A stretch of 6,471 nucleotides of DNA from Rhodospirillaceae bacterium UBA4479. Lineage in GTDB: Bacteria > Pseudomonadota > Alphaproteobacteria > Rhodospirillales > Casp-alpha2. The DNA lies in the NCBI GenBank assembly GCA_002389175.1, contig DGNZ01000273.1, forward strand, positions 1 through 6,471, given 5' to 3'. Shown here one piece after another: positions 1 through 6,449 of the stretch (position 1 is its first letter; every line of letters starts with the position of its first letter). The position numbers and the translations under genes are program-made. The notes under the pieces were generated by a model, which was given only the letters and a program-made list of their open reading frames with translations, was not told where the DNA came from and ran no database searches.

Positions 1-150
1 TCCCTGAATACTTCTAAGGCGTTAACTATATCTAACCCTCGGTTTCTGCGTACAGACGCCGTATGCGGCGATGCCTATAATTTTCCATATTCTGAGGGGC
101 AATTGCCCAGTAATGAGATTCGGCGCATCAACGATATATTGAACCTATGA
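1..150 (+). CDS. C-terminal fragment of an unidentified upstream protein (5' end outside window)
   Basis: Frame 1 is open from the first base to the TGA at 148-150, giving 49 codons. The other two forward frames are closed within the first 20 bases. The stop overlaps the ATG of the following kinase gene as ATGA, a typical sign of translational coupling inside an operon. The tail reads as a soluble, polar sequence ending in RRINDILNL, with no membrane segment and no motif I recognise. Genes for CHASE2 sensors are sometimes preceded by a FecR-domain or other secreted sensory protein, but nothing in these 49 residues proves that. An open stretch of this length can occur by chance, so the call rests mainly on the exact ATGA junction. 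Confidence 0.55.
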   Translation, partial: SLNTSKALTISNPRFLRTDAVCGDAYNFPYSEGQLPSNEIRRINDILNL

Positions 151-2468
151 TAAACACGAACGACCCTTCATCGGACACAACACCGGCGTCACAGCAGAAC
201 ATTCTGACGGGCGAGAATCAGTCATGGCTGATGCCCCCTGCAAAAGGATTTCTGCTGGTATCCGCGCTTGTGTCCCTGATCATGTTGATCGGGTTATACA
301 CTTCAGGGGTACTGCAAGGTATGGATCGTGCGCTGATTGATATCAGCCAGCGTGTTCTTGAGCGCCCCGTCTCTGGCAAAATTGTGATCGTTGCGTTTGA
401 TCAAGAATCTCGGACCACACTTGGGGTAAAAGAACCGACGCGCAATCAGCATGCAGAATTGATTGGGAATTTGCTTAGCGCTGATGTCGCGCGTATTGGA
501 TTTGATTTTCAGCTTGAACACCCATCCAACACAGCCGCTGATGTATCCTTAACAAATGCACTTCGCGCGGCAAATGGACGCGTGGTATTGCCCATGTTCT
601 CGATGACGAATAACGCATCCAGTAACTGGACCATGCACCACTCACCATTGGATGAATTCGCTAAATTTGCTGATGTCGGCTCTTCAACCCTTAACACCGG
701 ACCTGATGGTTTAGTTCGAAATTTCAAGCTGATCCATACTGTCAGAAATACCTTCATCCCATCATTTGCAGGGACTGTGACGAACTCCCCTGAAGTACAC
801 CAAACTGATTTCATCCTTGATTTCAGTATCAACCCTAAGAATATCAAAAGGTATTCTTATGCCGACATATTGAACAACAGAGTCCCGCAGGCTTCACTCA
901 AGGACAAAATTGTTTTTGTCGGCACAACAGATGACTTAAATAGCAATCTCCCCAAAGTCCCTATTTATGGTGTTTTGAATGCGGTCGAGATTCAGGCATT
1001 GGCCAGTGAGTCATTGATTCAAGGTCGCCTTCTCGAAATGCTTCCGTCGCCATCGGTCTTGGCGCTCGCATCATTTATCTTAATACTTCTCTCTGTCGTA
1101 TTTCTGTCAATCAATACCATCAGCAGCGCTTTGGTCGGCGCGCTGTCCATTTTAGCTGTCGTCGCCCTTGGGCTTATCGCACAGAACTATTACCAGCTCG
1201 TCGTGCCTGTTGCGTCAATCCTGATCGCCATCGTGCTGGCATTTATCGTTGGTACCTTTGCACGTTCGAACAGTAAGTCTCAGAACTTGTTCATTAGCGC
1301 ATTCGAAGCCCGTGAGCGCAGCGAACTGATGAACGCCATCATCAACACAAACTTCGACAGCATTGTCGTGTTTGATGAACAAGACCGGGTGTACTCCCTC
1401 AATCCTACGGGCGCGAAGATGCTGAACTGGACCGTCGAGGGTGCATTGGGACGTGCACGTGATGCTATTTTACGCTTACCCGAAGACTTTGCAGACCATC
1501 AAGGCGAGGCCCGCGCCATGGAAACGGTTATCACCCGCGCCGATGGCAACGCACTTGATGTTGAACTGACGATAACTGAAACCGTATTGGCCCCATCTGA
1601 AACAAAATTTGAGCGCCGTCAAAGCTCCCGTGTTTATCGCATCTATTCGTTCCGCGATATTTCTGAGCGTAAAAAAGCCGAAAGCTCGATGGGCGATACC
1701 GCCGAACGTGCCATGCAGGCGGATCGCCTGAAAAGCGAGTTCATCGCCAATATGTCGCACGAACTTCGCGCCCCATTGAATTCGATTATCGGGTTTTCCG
1801 AAGTCATCAAGCAGGAGCTTTATGGCAATATCGGGAACCCTCAATACAAAGAATATGCTAAAGACATCTTTTTGTGCGGCAAGCATTTGATGACCATCAT
1901 TGACGATCTGTTAGAAGTCTCGCGGATCGCATCGGGCAAGGTCGAATTGACCGATACCGAAATCGATATGGAGCGCATGTTCGCCGAATGTCTGCAAATC
2001 GTGCGCGGCTACCCCAACGCGTCTAAAAAAGTCATCAGCGCCAGCATGCGTGCCGGCTGCCCGGATCTGATCGCCGATAAACGCGCCGTAAAACAGATTC
2101 TGATTAATTTGTTATCGAACGCTGTCAAATTCACCAAAGAAGGCGGCAGCATTCGCCTTTCGGCCGCACCGAGTACCGAAGGCGGCGTCGAAATCATGGT
2201 ATCCGATGATGGCATTGGGATTCCGGCCACCGAAATGAGCCGCATCACCGATGCGTTCCATCAGATCGATCAATCAGACCACCGCAAAAATTCAGGTACT
2301 GGATTGGGCCTGCATATCGTTCAAAGCCTGGCCCAACTGCACGGCGGGCACATCGCGGTGACCAGCACGGTCAACAGTGGCACCCAAGTCCGGGTCATTT
2401 TCCCGCCAGAACGCAATGGGACAGCCCCGAACGTCATTCCCCTCGAAATCAATAAGAAGTCCGGGTAG
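147..2468 (+). CDS. CHASE2-PAS membrane sensor histidine kinase
   Basis: This 773-residue protein is a membrane sensor kinase that should autophosphorylate on histidine and pass the phosphate to a response regulator. Residues 1-33 are cytoplasmic and polar, and 34-54 form the first membrane helix. Residues 55-300 are an extracytoplasmic CHASE2 domain (IVIVAFDQES near 79-88, IVFVGTT near 255-261). Three closely spaced membrane helices follow at about 302-322, 327-345 and 350-372, the usual CHASE2 topology. A PAS domain with a PAC tail (YSFRDISERKKAE) spans about 391-512. HisKA follows with the phospho-acceptor H538 in SHELRAPLNSIIGFSE. HATPase_c has the N-box N658 (LLSNAVKF), G1 DDGIGI (687-692), F704 and G2 SGTGLGL (716-722), so all catalytic boxes are intact. 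There is no receiver domain, and no response regulator gene is visible here, so its partner is unknown. The start overlaps the upstream stop and lacks a strong Shine-Dalgarno sequence, which fits coupled translation. The sensor half is noticeably more AT-rich than the kinase half. Confidence 0.95.
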   Translation: MINTNDPSSDTTPASQQNILTGENQSWLMPPAKGFLLVSALVSLIMLIGLYTSGVLQGMDRALIDISQRVLERPVSGKIVIVAFDQESRTTLGVKEPTRNQHAELIGNLLSADVARIGFDFQLEHPSNTAADVSLTNALRAANGRVVLPMFSMTNNASSNWTMHHSPLDEFAKFADVGSSTLNTGPDGLVRNFKLIHTVRNTFIPSFAGTVTNSPEVHQTDFILDFSINPKNIKRYSYADILNNRVPQASLKDKIVFVGTTDDLNSNLPKVPIYGVLNAVEIQALASESLIQGRLLEMLPSPSVLALASFILILLSVVFLSINTISSALVGALSILAVVALGLIAQNYYQLVVPVASILIAIVLAFIVGTFARSNSKSQNLFISAFEARERSELMNAIINTNFDSIVVFDEQDRVYSLNPTGAKMLNWTVEGALGRARDAILRLPEDFADHQGEARAMETVITRADGNALDVELTITETVLAPSETKFERRQSSRVYRIYSFRDISERKKAESSMGDTAERAMQADRLKSEFIANMSHELRAPLNSIIGFSEVIKQELYGNIGNPQYKEYAKDIFLCGKHLMTIIDDLLEVSRIASGKVELTDTEIDMERMFAECLQIVRGYPNASKKVISASMRAGCPDLIADKRAVKQILINLLSNAVKFTKEGGSIRLSAAPSTEGGVEIMVSDDGIGIPATEMSRITDAFHQIDQSDHRKNSGTGLGLHIVQSLAQLHGGHIAVTSTVNSGTQVRVIFPPERNGTAPNVIPLEINKKSG

Positions 2469-2516
2469 TCTACGGCCAAGATTCGTTTCTTTTGCTTTCA
2501 ACCGTAGGATTCACAC

Positions 2517-3113
2517 ATGCCAAAAACCCTTCTTGCGATGGCGGGGGCCGATCTCTCGCCGAGTGCCATTTCCTCATCCGTACTGATCCTGATCGACTGC
2601 CAAAATGAATATGTGACGGGCGCGCTGCCGCTGGTCGGTGTCGATGACGCCATGATGGCGGCCCAGGGTATCCTGCGGCGGTTTCGCGATCTGAATGCGC
2701 CGATCATTCACATTCAACATCATGGCAACCCGGGTGGGGCATTTGATCTGGACCAGGACCGTGGGCAAATCGACGACCGCGTCGCCCCCATCGATGGCGA
2801 AGATGTGATCTTTAAGGCTTTGCCCAACAGCTTTGCCGGGACAGCCCTGAAAGGTCGCTTGAAAGAGATAGCGCGCCGCGACTTGATCATAGTCGGCTTC
2901 CAAACCCATATGTGCGTCAGCGCGACAACCCGCGCGGCCCTTGATATGGGATACAAAAACACATTGATCGCTGATGCCATCGCGACCCGTGACCTGCCGG
3001 GGGCTGCGGGTGGCCCTGATATTCCAGCAGCTGATATTCATAATGCGACGCTGGCCGCATTGGCGGACCGGTTTGCGATTGTGGTGCAATCTGTCAGCGA
3101 TATCCCTGATTAA
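2517..3113 (+). CDS. isochorismatase-family cysteine hydrolase
   Basis: The 198-residue soluble protein has the fold and catalytic triad of the isochorismatase/nicotinamidase superfamily. D27 lies in VLILIDCQNEY, K100 in IFKALPNSF, and the nucleophile C133 in GFQTHMCVSATTRA. The last of these also holds the cis-peptide region that precedes the cysteine. The length of about 200 residues is normal for the family. Members hydrolyse isochorismate, nicotinamide, N-carbamoylsarcosine, ureidoacrylate or other small amides, and the sequence does not let me choose. The HIQHHG segment (65-70) may contribute to the pocket. The start is supported by AGGAT at 2506-2510, six bases before the ATG. It lies 48 bases behind the kinase gene on the same strand and could be read from the same transcript, but no functional link between them is evident. 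Confidence 0.92.
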   Translation: MPKTLLAMAGADLSPSAISSSVLILIDCQNEYVTGALPLVGVDDAMMAAQGILRRFRDLNAPIIHIQHHGNPGGAFDLDQDRGQIDDRVAPIDGEDVIFKALPNSFAGTALKGRLKEIARRDLIIVGFQTHMCVSATTRAALDMGYKNTLIADAIATRDLPGAAGGPDIPAADIHNATLAALADRFAIVVQSVSDIPD

Positions 3114-3211
3114 ATCTTGGGCTCGAAGTGCCAAACATGACAGTCGGGTTGTATCCCGTGTGCGACCTTTCAGCGGCCAAGCAGACGGGCTATCATAGAA
3201 CAGGATTTTAT

Positions 3212-3218
3212 GGAGGGG
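3212..3218 (+). promoter_or_regulatory. Shine-Dalgarno sequence that decides the Usp start
   Basis: GGAGGGG at 3212-3218 is the strongest ribosome binding site in the window. It is six bases from the ATG at 3225, it directly abuts the in-frame ATG at 3219, and it lies inside the codons of the ATG at 3210. This favours 3225 as the true start. The weaker AGGA at 3202-3205 could serve the 3210 start. Confidence 0.6.
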
Positions 3219-3224
3219 ATGACC

Positions 3225-3653
3225 ATGTACAAATCGATACTTCTACCGATTGATCTCAGCGATACGGCGGCCTGTGAAAAAGCTAAAAATACAGCGGTTC
3301 AACTTGCCGAACAAAACAAAGCGGATCTGCACGTGGTTGCCGTCCTGCCCAATTTCAGCATGCCGATCGTTGGCATCCACTTTGAAGAAGGCTTCATGGA
3401 CAAGACAATTGCTGCGGGCCAAGAGCAATTAAAGTCTTATGTCGCAGATAACGTCTCGACCAACGCCAACGTTCAGAGCCACATTCTGCAAGGCACGATC
3501 TATGATGAAATTCTGAAAGCCGCCGAAAAGACCGGTTGTGATTTGATCGTCATGGCATCGCACCGCCCGGCGTTTAAAGATTACCTGCTCGGCCCCAACG
3601 CCGCCCGGGTCATGCGCCATGCAAAACAGTCGGTCTTTATCGTCCGCGACTAA
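3225..3653 (+). CDS. universal stress protein, UspF/UspG-like
   Basis: From the ATG at 3225 this is a 142-residue single-domain Usp protein of standard length. In-frame ATGs at 3210 and 3219 would add only five or two residues. It opens with MYKSILLPIDLSD, the canonical first beta strand with the nucleotide-contacting aspartate. It continues with the ADLHVVAVLP strand and ends with DLIVMASHRP, YLLGPNAARVMRHA and SVFIVRD. The ASHRP form in place of the usual G-S-H-G-R resembles the E. coli UspF type, which still keeps the LLG-x-NA-x-x-V nucleotide loop, so the missing glycine is a subfamily trait rather than decay. Such proteins are cytoplasmic and bind ATP or AMP under stress; the exact role here is unknown. 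It heads a close cluster, ending 15 bases before the Ldh-family gene. The 111 bases before it probably hold its promoter, but I see no convincing -35/-10 pair beyond a TATCAT at 3191-3196. Confidence 0.93.
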   Translation: MYKSILLPIDLSDTAACEKAKNTAVQLAEQNKADLHVVAVLPNFSMPIVGIHFEEGFMDKTIAAGQEQLKSYVADNVSTNANVQSHILQGTIYDEILKAAEKTGCDLIVMASHRPAFKDYLLGPNAARVMRHAKQSVFIVRD

Positions 3654-3668
3654 GCGACACGGATACCG

Positions 3669-4679
3669 ATGACACATTTATCGCTGAGTGATGTTCACGA
3701 CGTTGCCTACACCTGTCTGACGGCCAATGGCTGCGACCATGAAAACGCAACGGCTGTCGCTGATACGGTCACGCTGGCTGAACGTGATGGCGCGGCAGGG
3801 CATGGGCTATTTCGCATTCCGGGATACATCACCGCCCTGAAAAGCGGCAAAGTCGATGGCCACGTCCGCACCACTATCGAGCATGTCACCCCATCCATGT
3901 TGCGGGCCGATGGTCATGGGGGCTTTGCCCCCTTGGCCTTGGCAACCGCGCGCGATCCATTGGTGGCAGCCACACGTACACAAGGCATCGCCATGGCTGG
4001 CCTGGTGCGGGTGCATCATTTTGCCGCCCTCTGGGTCGAAATCGAAGCCCTGACATCCGCAGGTTTGGTCGCGTTCGCCTGCACCGCCTATATGCCCACG
4101 GTTGTCCCCGCTGGCGGCACCGAGCCGATCTATGGCACCAACCCCTTGGCGTTCGGCTGGCCGCGTGGCGATCAGCCCCCCATGGTGTTCGACATGGCCA
4201 CGGCTGCCATGGCCCGGGGCGAAGTCATGGTCGCCGCCCGCGATGGCCACCCGGTACCCGAAGGCGTCGGCCTTGATAAAGACGGCAACCCAACGACCGA
4301 CGCGCAAGCCATCGTCGATGGCGGTCAGCTGTTGCCGTTTGGTGGCTACAAGGGATCGGGCATTGCCATGATGGTCGAACTGTTGGCCGCAGGTGTGATT
4401 GGCGAGCGGTTCAGTTTCGAAGCGGGCGACGCCGATAACAAGGACGGTGGGCCGCCCCGGGGTGGTGAATTCCTCCTCGCCATCGACCCCTCAAAAATGG
4501 GCGGCGATGATTGGCTCGATCATGGCGAAAAATTCTTTGCCCGCTATTTGAGGATCGACGGCACCCGCCTGCCGGGGACACGCCGCATGAGCCACCGCGC
4601 CGCAAACGAAGCGAACGGCGTGGATGTGAACGACGATCTGTTGGCAAAAATCAGTGATCTGACGACGGGTGCGACATGA
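3669..4679 (+). CDS. Ldh-family NAD(P)H-dependent oxidoreductase, DpkA-like (Δ1-piperideine-2-carboxylate / Δ1-pyrroline-2-carboxylate reductase)
   Basis: This 336-residue protein belongs to the malate/L-lactate dehydrogenase family Ldh_2, which uses an unusual non-Rossmann NAD(P) fold. Recognisable blocks are ERDGAAGHGLFRIPGYI (38-54, with the catalytic-position H45), ADGHGGFAPLAL (80-91), HHFAALW (116-122), YGTNPLAFGWP (155-165), VFDMATAAMARG (173-184, with D175) and LLPFGGYKGSGIAMMVELLA (221-240). The RIPGYI, HHFAALW, PEGVG, NPTTDAQAI and LLPFGGYKG segments resemble Pseudomonas DpkA more than malate or ureidoglycolate dehydrogenases, from my memory of that protein. The likely reaction is reduction of cyclic imino acids from lysine or proline catabolism to L-pipecolate or L-proline. 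The residue before the catalytic histidine is Gly44, where most family members have serine. The gene starts 15 bases after the Usp stop, with only a weak GGAT upstream, and its own stop overlaps the next start. Family assignment is firm; substrate is inferred. Confidence 0.9.
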   Translation: MTHLSLSDVHDVAYTCLTANGCDHENATAVADTVTLAERDGAAGHGLFRIPGYITALKSGKVDGHVRTTIEHVTPSMLRADGHGGFAPLALATARDPLVAATRTQGIAMAGLVRVHHFAALWVEIEALTSAGLVAFACTAYMPTVVPAGGTEPIYGTNPLAFGWPRGDQPPMVFDMATAAMARGEVMVAARDGHPVPEGVGLDKDGNPTTDAQAIVDGGQLLPFGGYKGSGIAMMVELLAAGVIGERFSFEAGDADNKDGGPPRGGEFLLAIDPSKMGGDDWLDHGEKFFARYLRIDGTRLPGTRRMSHRAANEANGVDVNDDLLAKISDLTTGAT

Positions 4680-5125
4680 CGACGATATACATTGATGCCG
4701 ATGCCTGCCCGGTCAAGGACGAGGTTGAGCGCGTCGCCGCGCGGCATAATCTGGATACCATCATGGTCACGGATGGCGGGTTGCGACCGTCGCAAAACCC
4801 GCGCGTCCGTTTGGTCATCGTTGAACAGGGTGCGGATGCCGCCGATGACTGGATCGCCGATCATATTGAAGCCAACGACGTGTGCGTGACGAACGATATT
4901 CCCTTGGCCGGACGCTGCCTTGAAAAAGGCGCCCTCGCCATCAAACACAATGGCGAGCTGTTCACGACAGACAGCATCGGCATGGCCTTGGCGACACGCA
5001 CCTTGATGCAGGGATTGCGCGAAACCGGCCAGATCACCGGCGGGCCGGCACCGTTTTCTAAACGCGACCGCGCGCAGTTTTTGGACCGGATGGAAACGAC
5101 GGTGCAAAAAGCGCTTCGAGGGTAG
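4676..5125 (+). CDS. YaiI/YqxD family protein (DUF188)
   Basis: The 149-residue protein matches the YaiI/YqxD family over its full usual length. The N-terminal signature IYIDADACPVKDEV (4-17) carries the conserved acidic residues. VTDGGLRPS (31-39), VTNDIPLAGRC (71-81) and the C-terminal TGGPAPFSKRDRAQFLDRME (121-140) are the other family blocks. The acidic N-terminal strand and VTND motif are reminiscent of PIN-like nucleases, and a nuclease-type fold has been suggested for the family, but I know of no firmly established activity. It begins at an ATGA overlap with the Ldh-family gene, so the two are almost certainly co-translated. It is the last gene of the rightward block, and the palindromic repeat begins four bases after its stop. 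No signal peptide or membrane segment is present. Confidence 0.93.
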   Translation: MTTIYIDADACPVKDEVERVAARHNLDTIMVTDGGLRPSQNPRVRLVIVEQGADAADDWIADHIEANDVCVTNDIPLAGRCLEKGALAIKHNGELFTTDSIGMALATRTLMQGLRETGQITGGPAPFSKRDRAQFLDRMETTVQKALRG

Positions 5126-5129
5126 ACTT

Positions 5130-5233
5130 CCCCCTCACCTGTCCTCTCCCCCACTTCGTAGGGGAGAGGACCCTGTATCCACGTGACTCGATCTAATCCC
5201 TCTCCCCCTTGGGGGAGAGGTTAGGTGAGGGGG
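5130..5233. repeat. REP-like palindromic intergenic element, predicted three-way junction
   Basis: An outer 11-base arm CCCCCTCACCT (5130-5140) is perfectly complementary to AGGTGAGGGGG (5223-5233). Inside are two hairpins. One pairs GTCCTCTCCCC (5141-5151) with GGGGAGAGGAC (5161-5171), with a 9-base loop. The other pairs CCTCTCCCCC (5199-5208) with GGGGGAGAGG (5211-5220), with a TT loop, flanked by CTAA (5193-5196) and TTAG (5221-5224). The two hairpins share the core CCTCTCCCC/GGGGAGAGG, so the element reads as two related palindromes enclosed by a third stem. Similar CCCTCACC...CCTCTCCCC palindromes are common between genes in many proteobacteria. Its place between convergent genes fits a REP-like or mobile miniature element that may also block transcription or protect 3' ends. 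Neither side has a T-run, so it is not a classical terminator. Confidence 0.8.
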
Positions 5234-5337
5234 CCTGGAAATCATCCCTACGGCTATTTTTGTGAAGGGGCGGGAGTTATCGGTTTCAATTCGACGCCAT
5301 CCTCGCGCATCGGCATAGGCGTGACATCGATGCGGGT

Positions 5338-5377
5338 GGACAATTCAGATACCTCTTATTTGGGAGGTCGATTGTCC
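5338..5377. other. imperfect hairpin spanning the stop codon of the LuxR-type gene
   Basis: GGACAAT (5338-5344) pairs with ATTGTCC (5371-5377), and ACCTC (5351-5355) pairs with GAGGT (5364-5368). The 8-base loop TTATTTGG contains the TAA stop of the LuxR-type gene in reverse complement. It could stabilise the 3' end of that transcript. No T-run follows on the minus strand, so it is not a typical intrinsic terminator. The inner and outer stems are separated by unequal bulges, and the structure may be fortuitous. Confidence 0.35.
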
Positions 5378-5904
5378 ATCGCATTTTCCGGGGCACTTTT
5401 CCCACTTTCATCTGCTTCGATGACAGCCTGATCAATAAGGTCTTCGATAAATATCGAGATCAGTTCAGTCCGATTGGACACTCCTGATTTTGAATATACG
5501 CGAGAGAGTTGGGCCCGAACGGTCCCATCCGCGACCCCCCTTAACGTCGAAATTTCGTTGATGTCGCACCCCTTGAGCGCCAGCATTGCGACATCACGTT
5601 CGGCGGACGTCAGATGCCAAGCATCAAAGTAGCTCTCCATGACGTCTACGAGTGCGCCCCTTGCGATAGCCAGAGCTTCCTCGTTACGTTGTGCGCTCTC
5701 GATTGTACGGCGAACTTCTCGGATACCGAACAATAGGCCGAGTACGAGTGCAAGCGATACCGCAGCCTCAAGAATCAGGTGGGCATCGAAGCCGACAAAT
5801 GTCAGGTCAGCGATGACATCGCCCACAAAAAACGCTGCTGCCATCGCCTGAATAACCAGCAGGAAAACGAGAGATTTAATTTTTCCCGGTTTTGATAGAC
5901 GCAT
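5356..5904 (-). CDS. membrane-anchored LuxR-type helix-turn-helix regulator
   Basis: This 182-residue protein has two hydrophobic helices at about 10-31 and 41-61, with a short polar turn between them. A charged, probably helical linker follows (62-90, IREVRRTIESAQRNEEAL). A LuxR/GerE-type helix-turn-helix then spans about 96-155: LTSAERDVAMLALKGC, INEISTLRGVADGTVRAQLSRVYSKSG without gaps, then NRTELIS. The last 25 residues are acidic and probably disordered. It has no receiver, autoinducer-binding or ATPase domain, so any signal must be sensed through the membrane anchor or a partner. Both termini should be cytoplasmic, letting the HTH reach DNA from the membrane. The ATG lies 7 bases after the cytochrome gene's stop. 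Its best ribosome binding site, AAGGAG, is 14 bases upstream, so translation may depend on coupling. Such short tethered LuxR-type proteins occur in alphaproteobacteria, but I know of no assigned target. Confidence 0.88.
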   Translation of the reverse strand: MRLSKPGKIKSLVFLLVIQAMAAAFFVGDVIADLTFVGFDAHLILEAAVSLALVLGLLFGIREVRRTIESAQRNEEALAIARGALVDVMESYFDAWHLTSAERDVAMLALKGCDINEISTLRGVADGTVRAQLSRVYSKSGVSNRTELISIFIEDLIDQAVIEADESGKSAPENAMDNRPPK

Positions 5905-5911
5905 TGCGATG

Positions 5912-6449
5912 TCAGTGGCTCCTTGGCTCGGTTGTTCCGCTTATCATGGCGCGGACGAGATTCCGTCTTGATAACATGCTTTCAAGTGCAACGCCTCCAA
6001 TATGGCAAGCGGCCAAGATCAGTAGCAAGTTCGCGAAAAATTCGTGGATTTCCTCCATGACCTCGTCACCATCGTGATCCTCATGTTCGTCATCATCATG
6101 ATGTTCATAACCATCAGAAGAAACATAATATACCACTGGGTTGGTAACCGTGACCTGCGCTGACTGTGAAACGAATGGGGACCCGTGCATCGCAATACCC
6201 GTTGCGATCACCACAAACAGAGTGCCCCAAAGCGCATATGCCATCAAGGCGCCAAGAGGATTGTGCGATTTGTGCTTGTGCACTTTTCCCGTCATGAGAT
6301 CTGAAAAGTGACTTTTGGCGTTTTTAATACTGGGAGGAAAAGAGGAGAAGCGCGCCTCTTCGGTTCCGAAAAGACCCCACACAAGGCGAAGAACCAGCAA
6401 TGCTAATGCGGCATAACCCACCCAGACGTGTATCTGTTCTCCATCTTCA
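5912..6449 (-). pseudogene. cytochrome b561-type (Ni_hydr_CYTB family) membrane protein, 5' end lost
   Basis: Read leftward, the frame carries a di-haem cytochrome b core. EDGEQIHVWVGYAALALLVL and RLVWGLFG form the second helix. SHNPLGALMAYALWGTLFVVIA gives the third across its two ends, and IHEFFANLLLILAACHIGGV the fourth, followed by SRRNLVRAMISG. These match cytochromes that pass electrons between quinol and periplasmic haem proteins. Histidines in IHVW, IHEFF and ACHIGG are likely haem ligands. The usual first helix with its RLFHW motif is absent: an in-frame TAG sits at 6458-6460, only a few codons before the homology begins. A GTG at 6421 could start a 169-residue product, but it would omit the IHVW histidine, so I do not regard it as native. 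A loop between helices three and four holds the Asp/His-rich stretch YEHHDDDEHEDHDGDE. The gene is probably interrupted by the element at the window edge. Some of this could instead be an assembly fault. Confidence 0.7.
5919..5924 (-). promoter_or_regulatory. ribosome binding site of the LuxR-type gene, unusually distant
   Basis: AAGGAG on the minus strand lies within the last codons of the cytochrome gene. It is 14 bases from the ATG at 5904-5902, longer than the usual 5-9. No alternative ATG, GTG or TTG lies in frame closer to it, so the start stands. The spacing suggests modest initiation helped by ribosomes finishing the cytochrome gene. Confidence 0.45.

Noticed and set aside
1476..1886. 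136-codon open frame on the minus strand
   Set aside because: It overlaps the PAS and HisKA coding region of the kinase in antisense and shows no family resemblance.
2574..3134. 186-codon open frame on the minus strand
   Set aside because: It lies wholly over the isochorismatase-family gene, which has an intact triad. The antisense translation has no recognisable domain and is a by-product of biased codon use.
3807..4307. 166-codon open frame on the minus strand
   Set aside because: It is antisense to the Ldh-family gene in its most GC-rich part, where long spurious frames are expected.
4544..5107. 187-codon open frame on the minus strand
   Set aside because: It is antisense to the ends of the Ldh-family and YaiI-family genes, which are both clearly real; no domain or ribosome binding site supports it.
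5180..5185. CACGTG palindrome as a regulator site
   Set aside because: A single six-base palindrome inside the linker of the repeat is expected by chance and has no promoter nearby.
5141..5220. CRISPR-like repeats or a pair of intrinsic terminators
   Set aside because: There are only two related palindromes with no regular spacers, so this is not a CRISPR array. Neither hairpin is followed by a T-run on either strand, so they are not classical rho-independent terminators.
5225..5431. 68-codon open frame on the plus strand
   Set aside because: It begins inside the palindromic repeat and runs antisense into the end of the LuxR-type gene; the product has no recognisable features.
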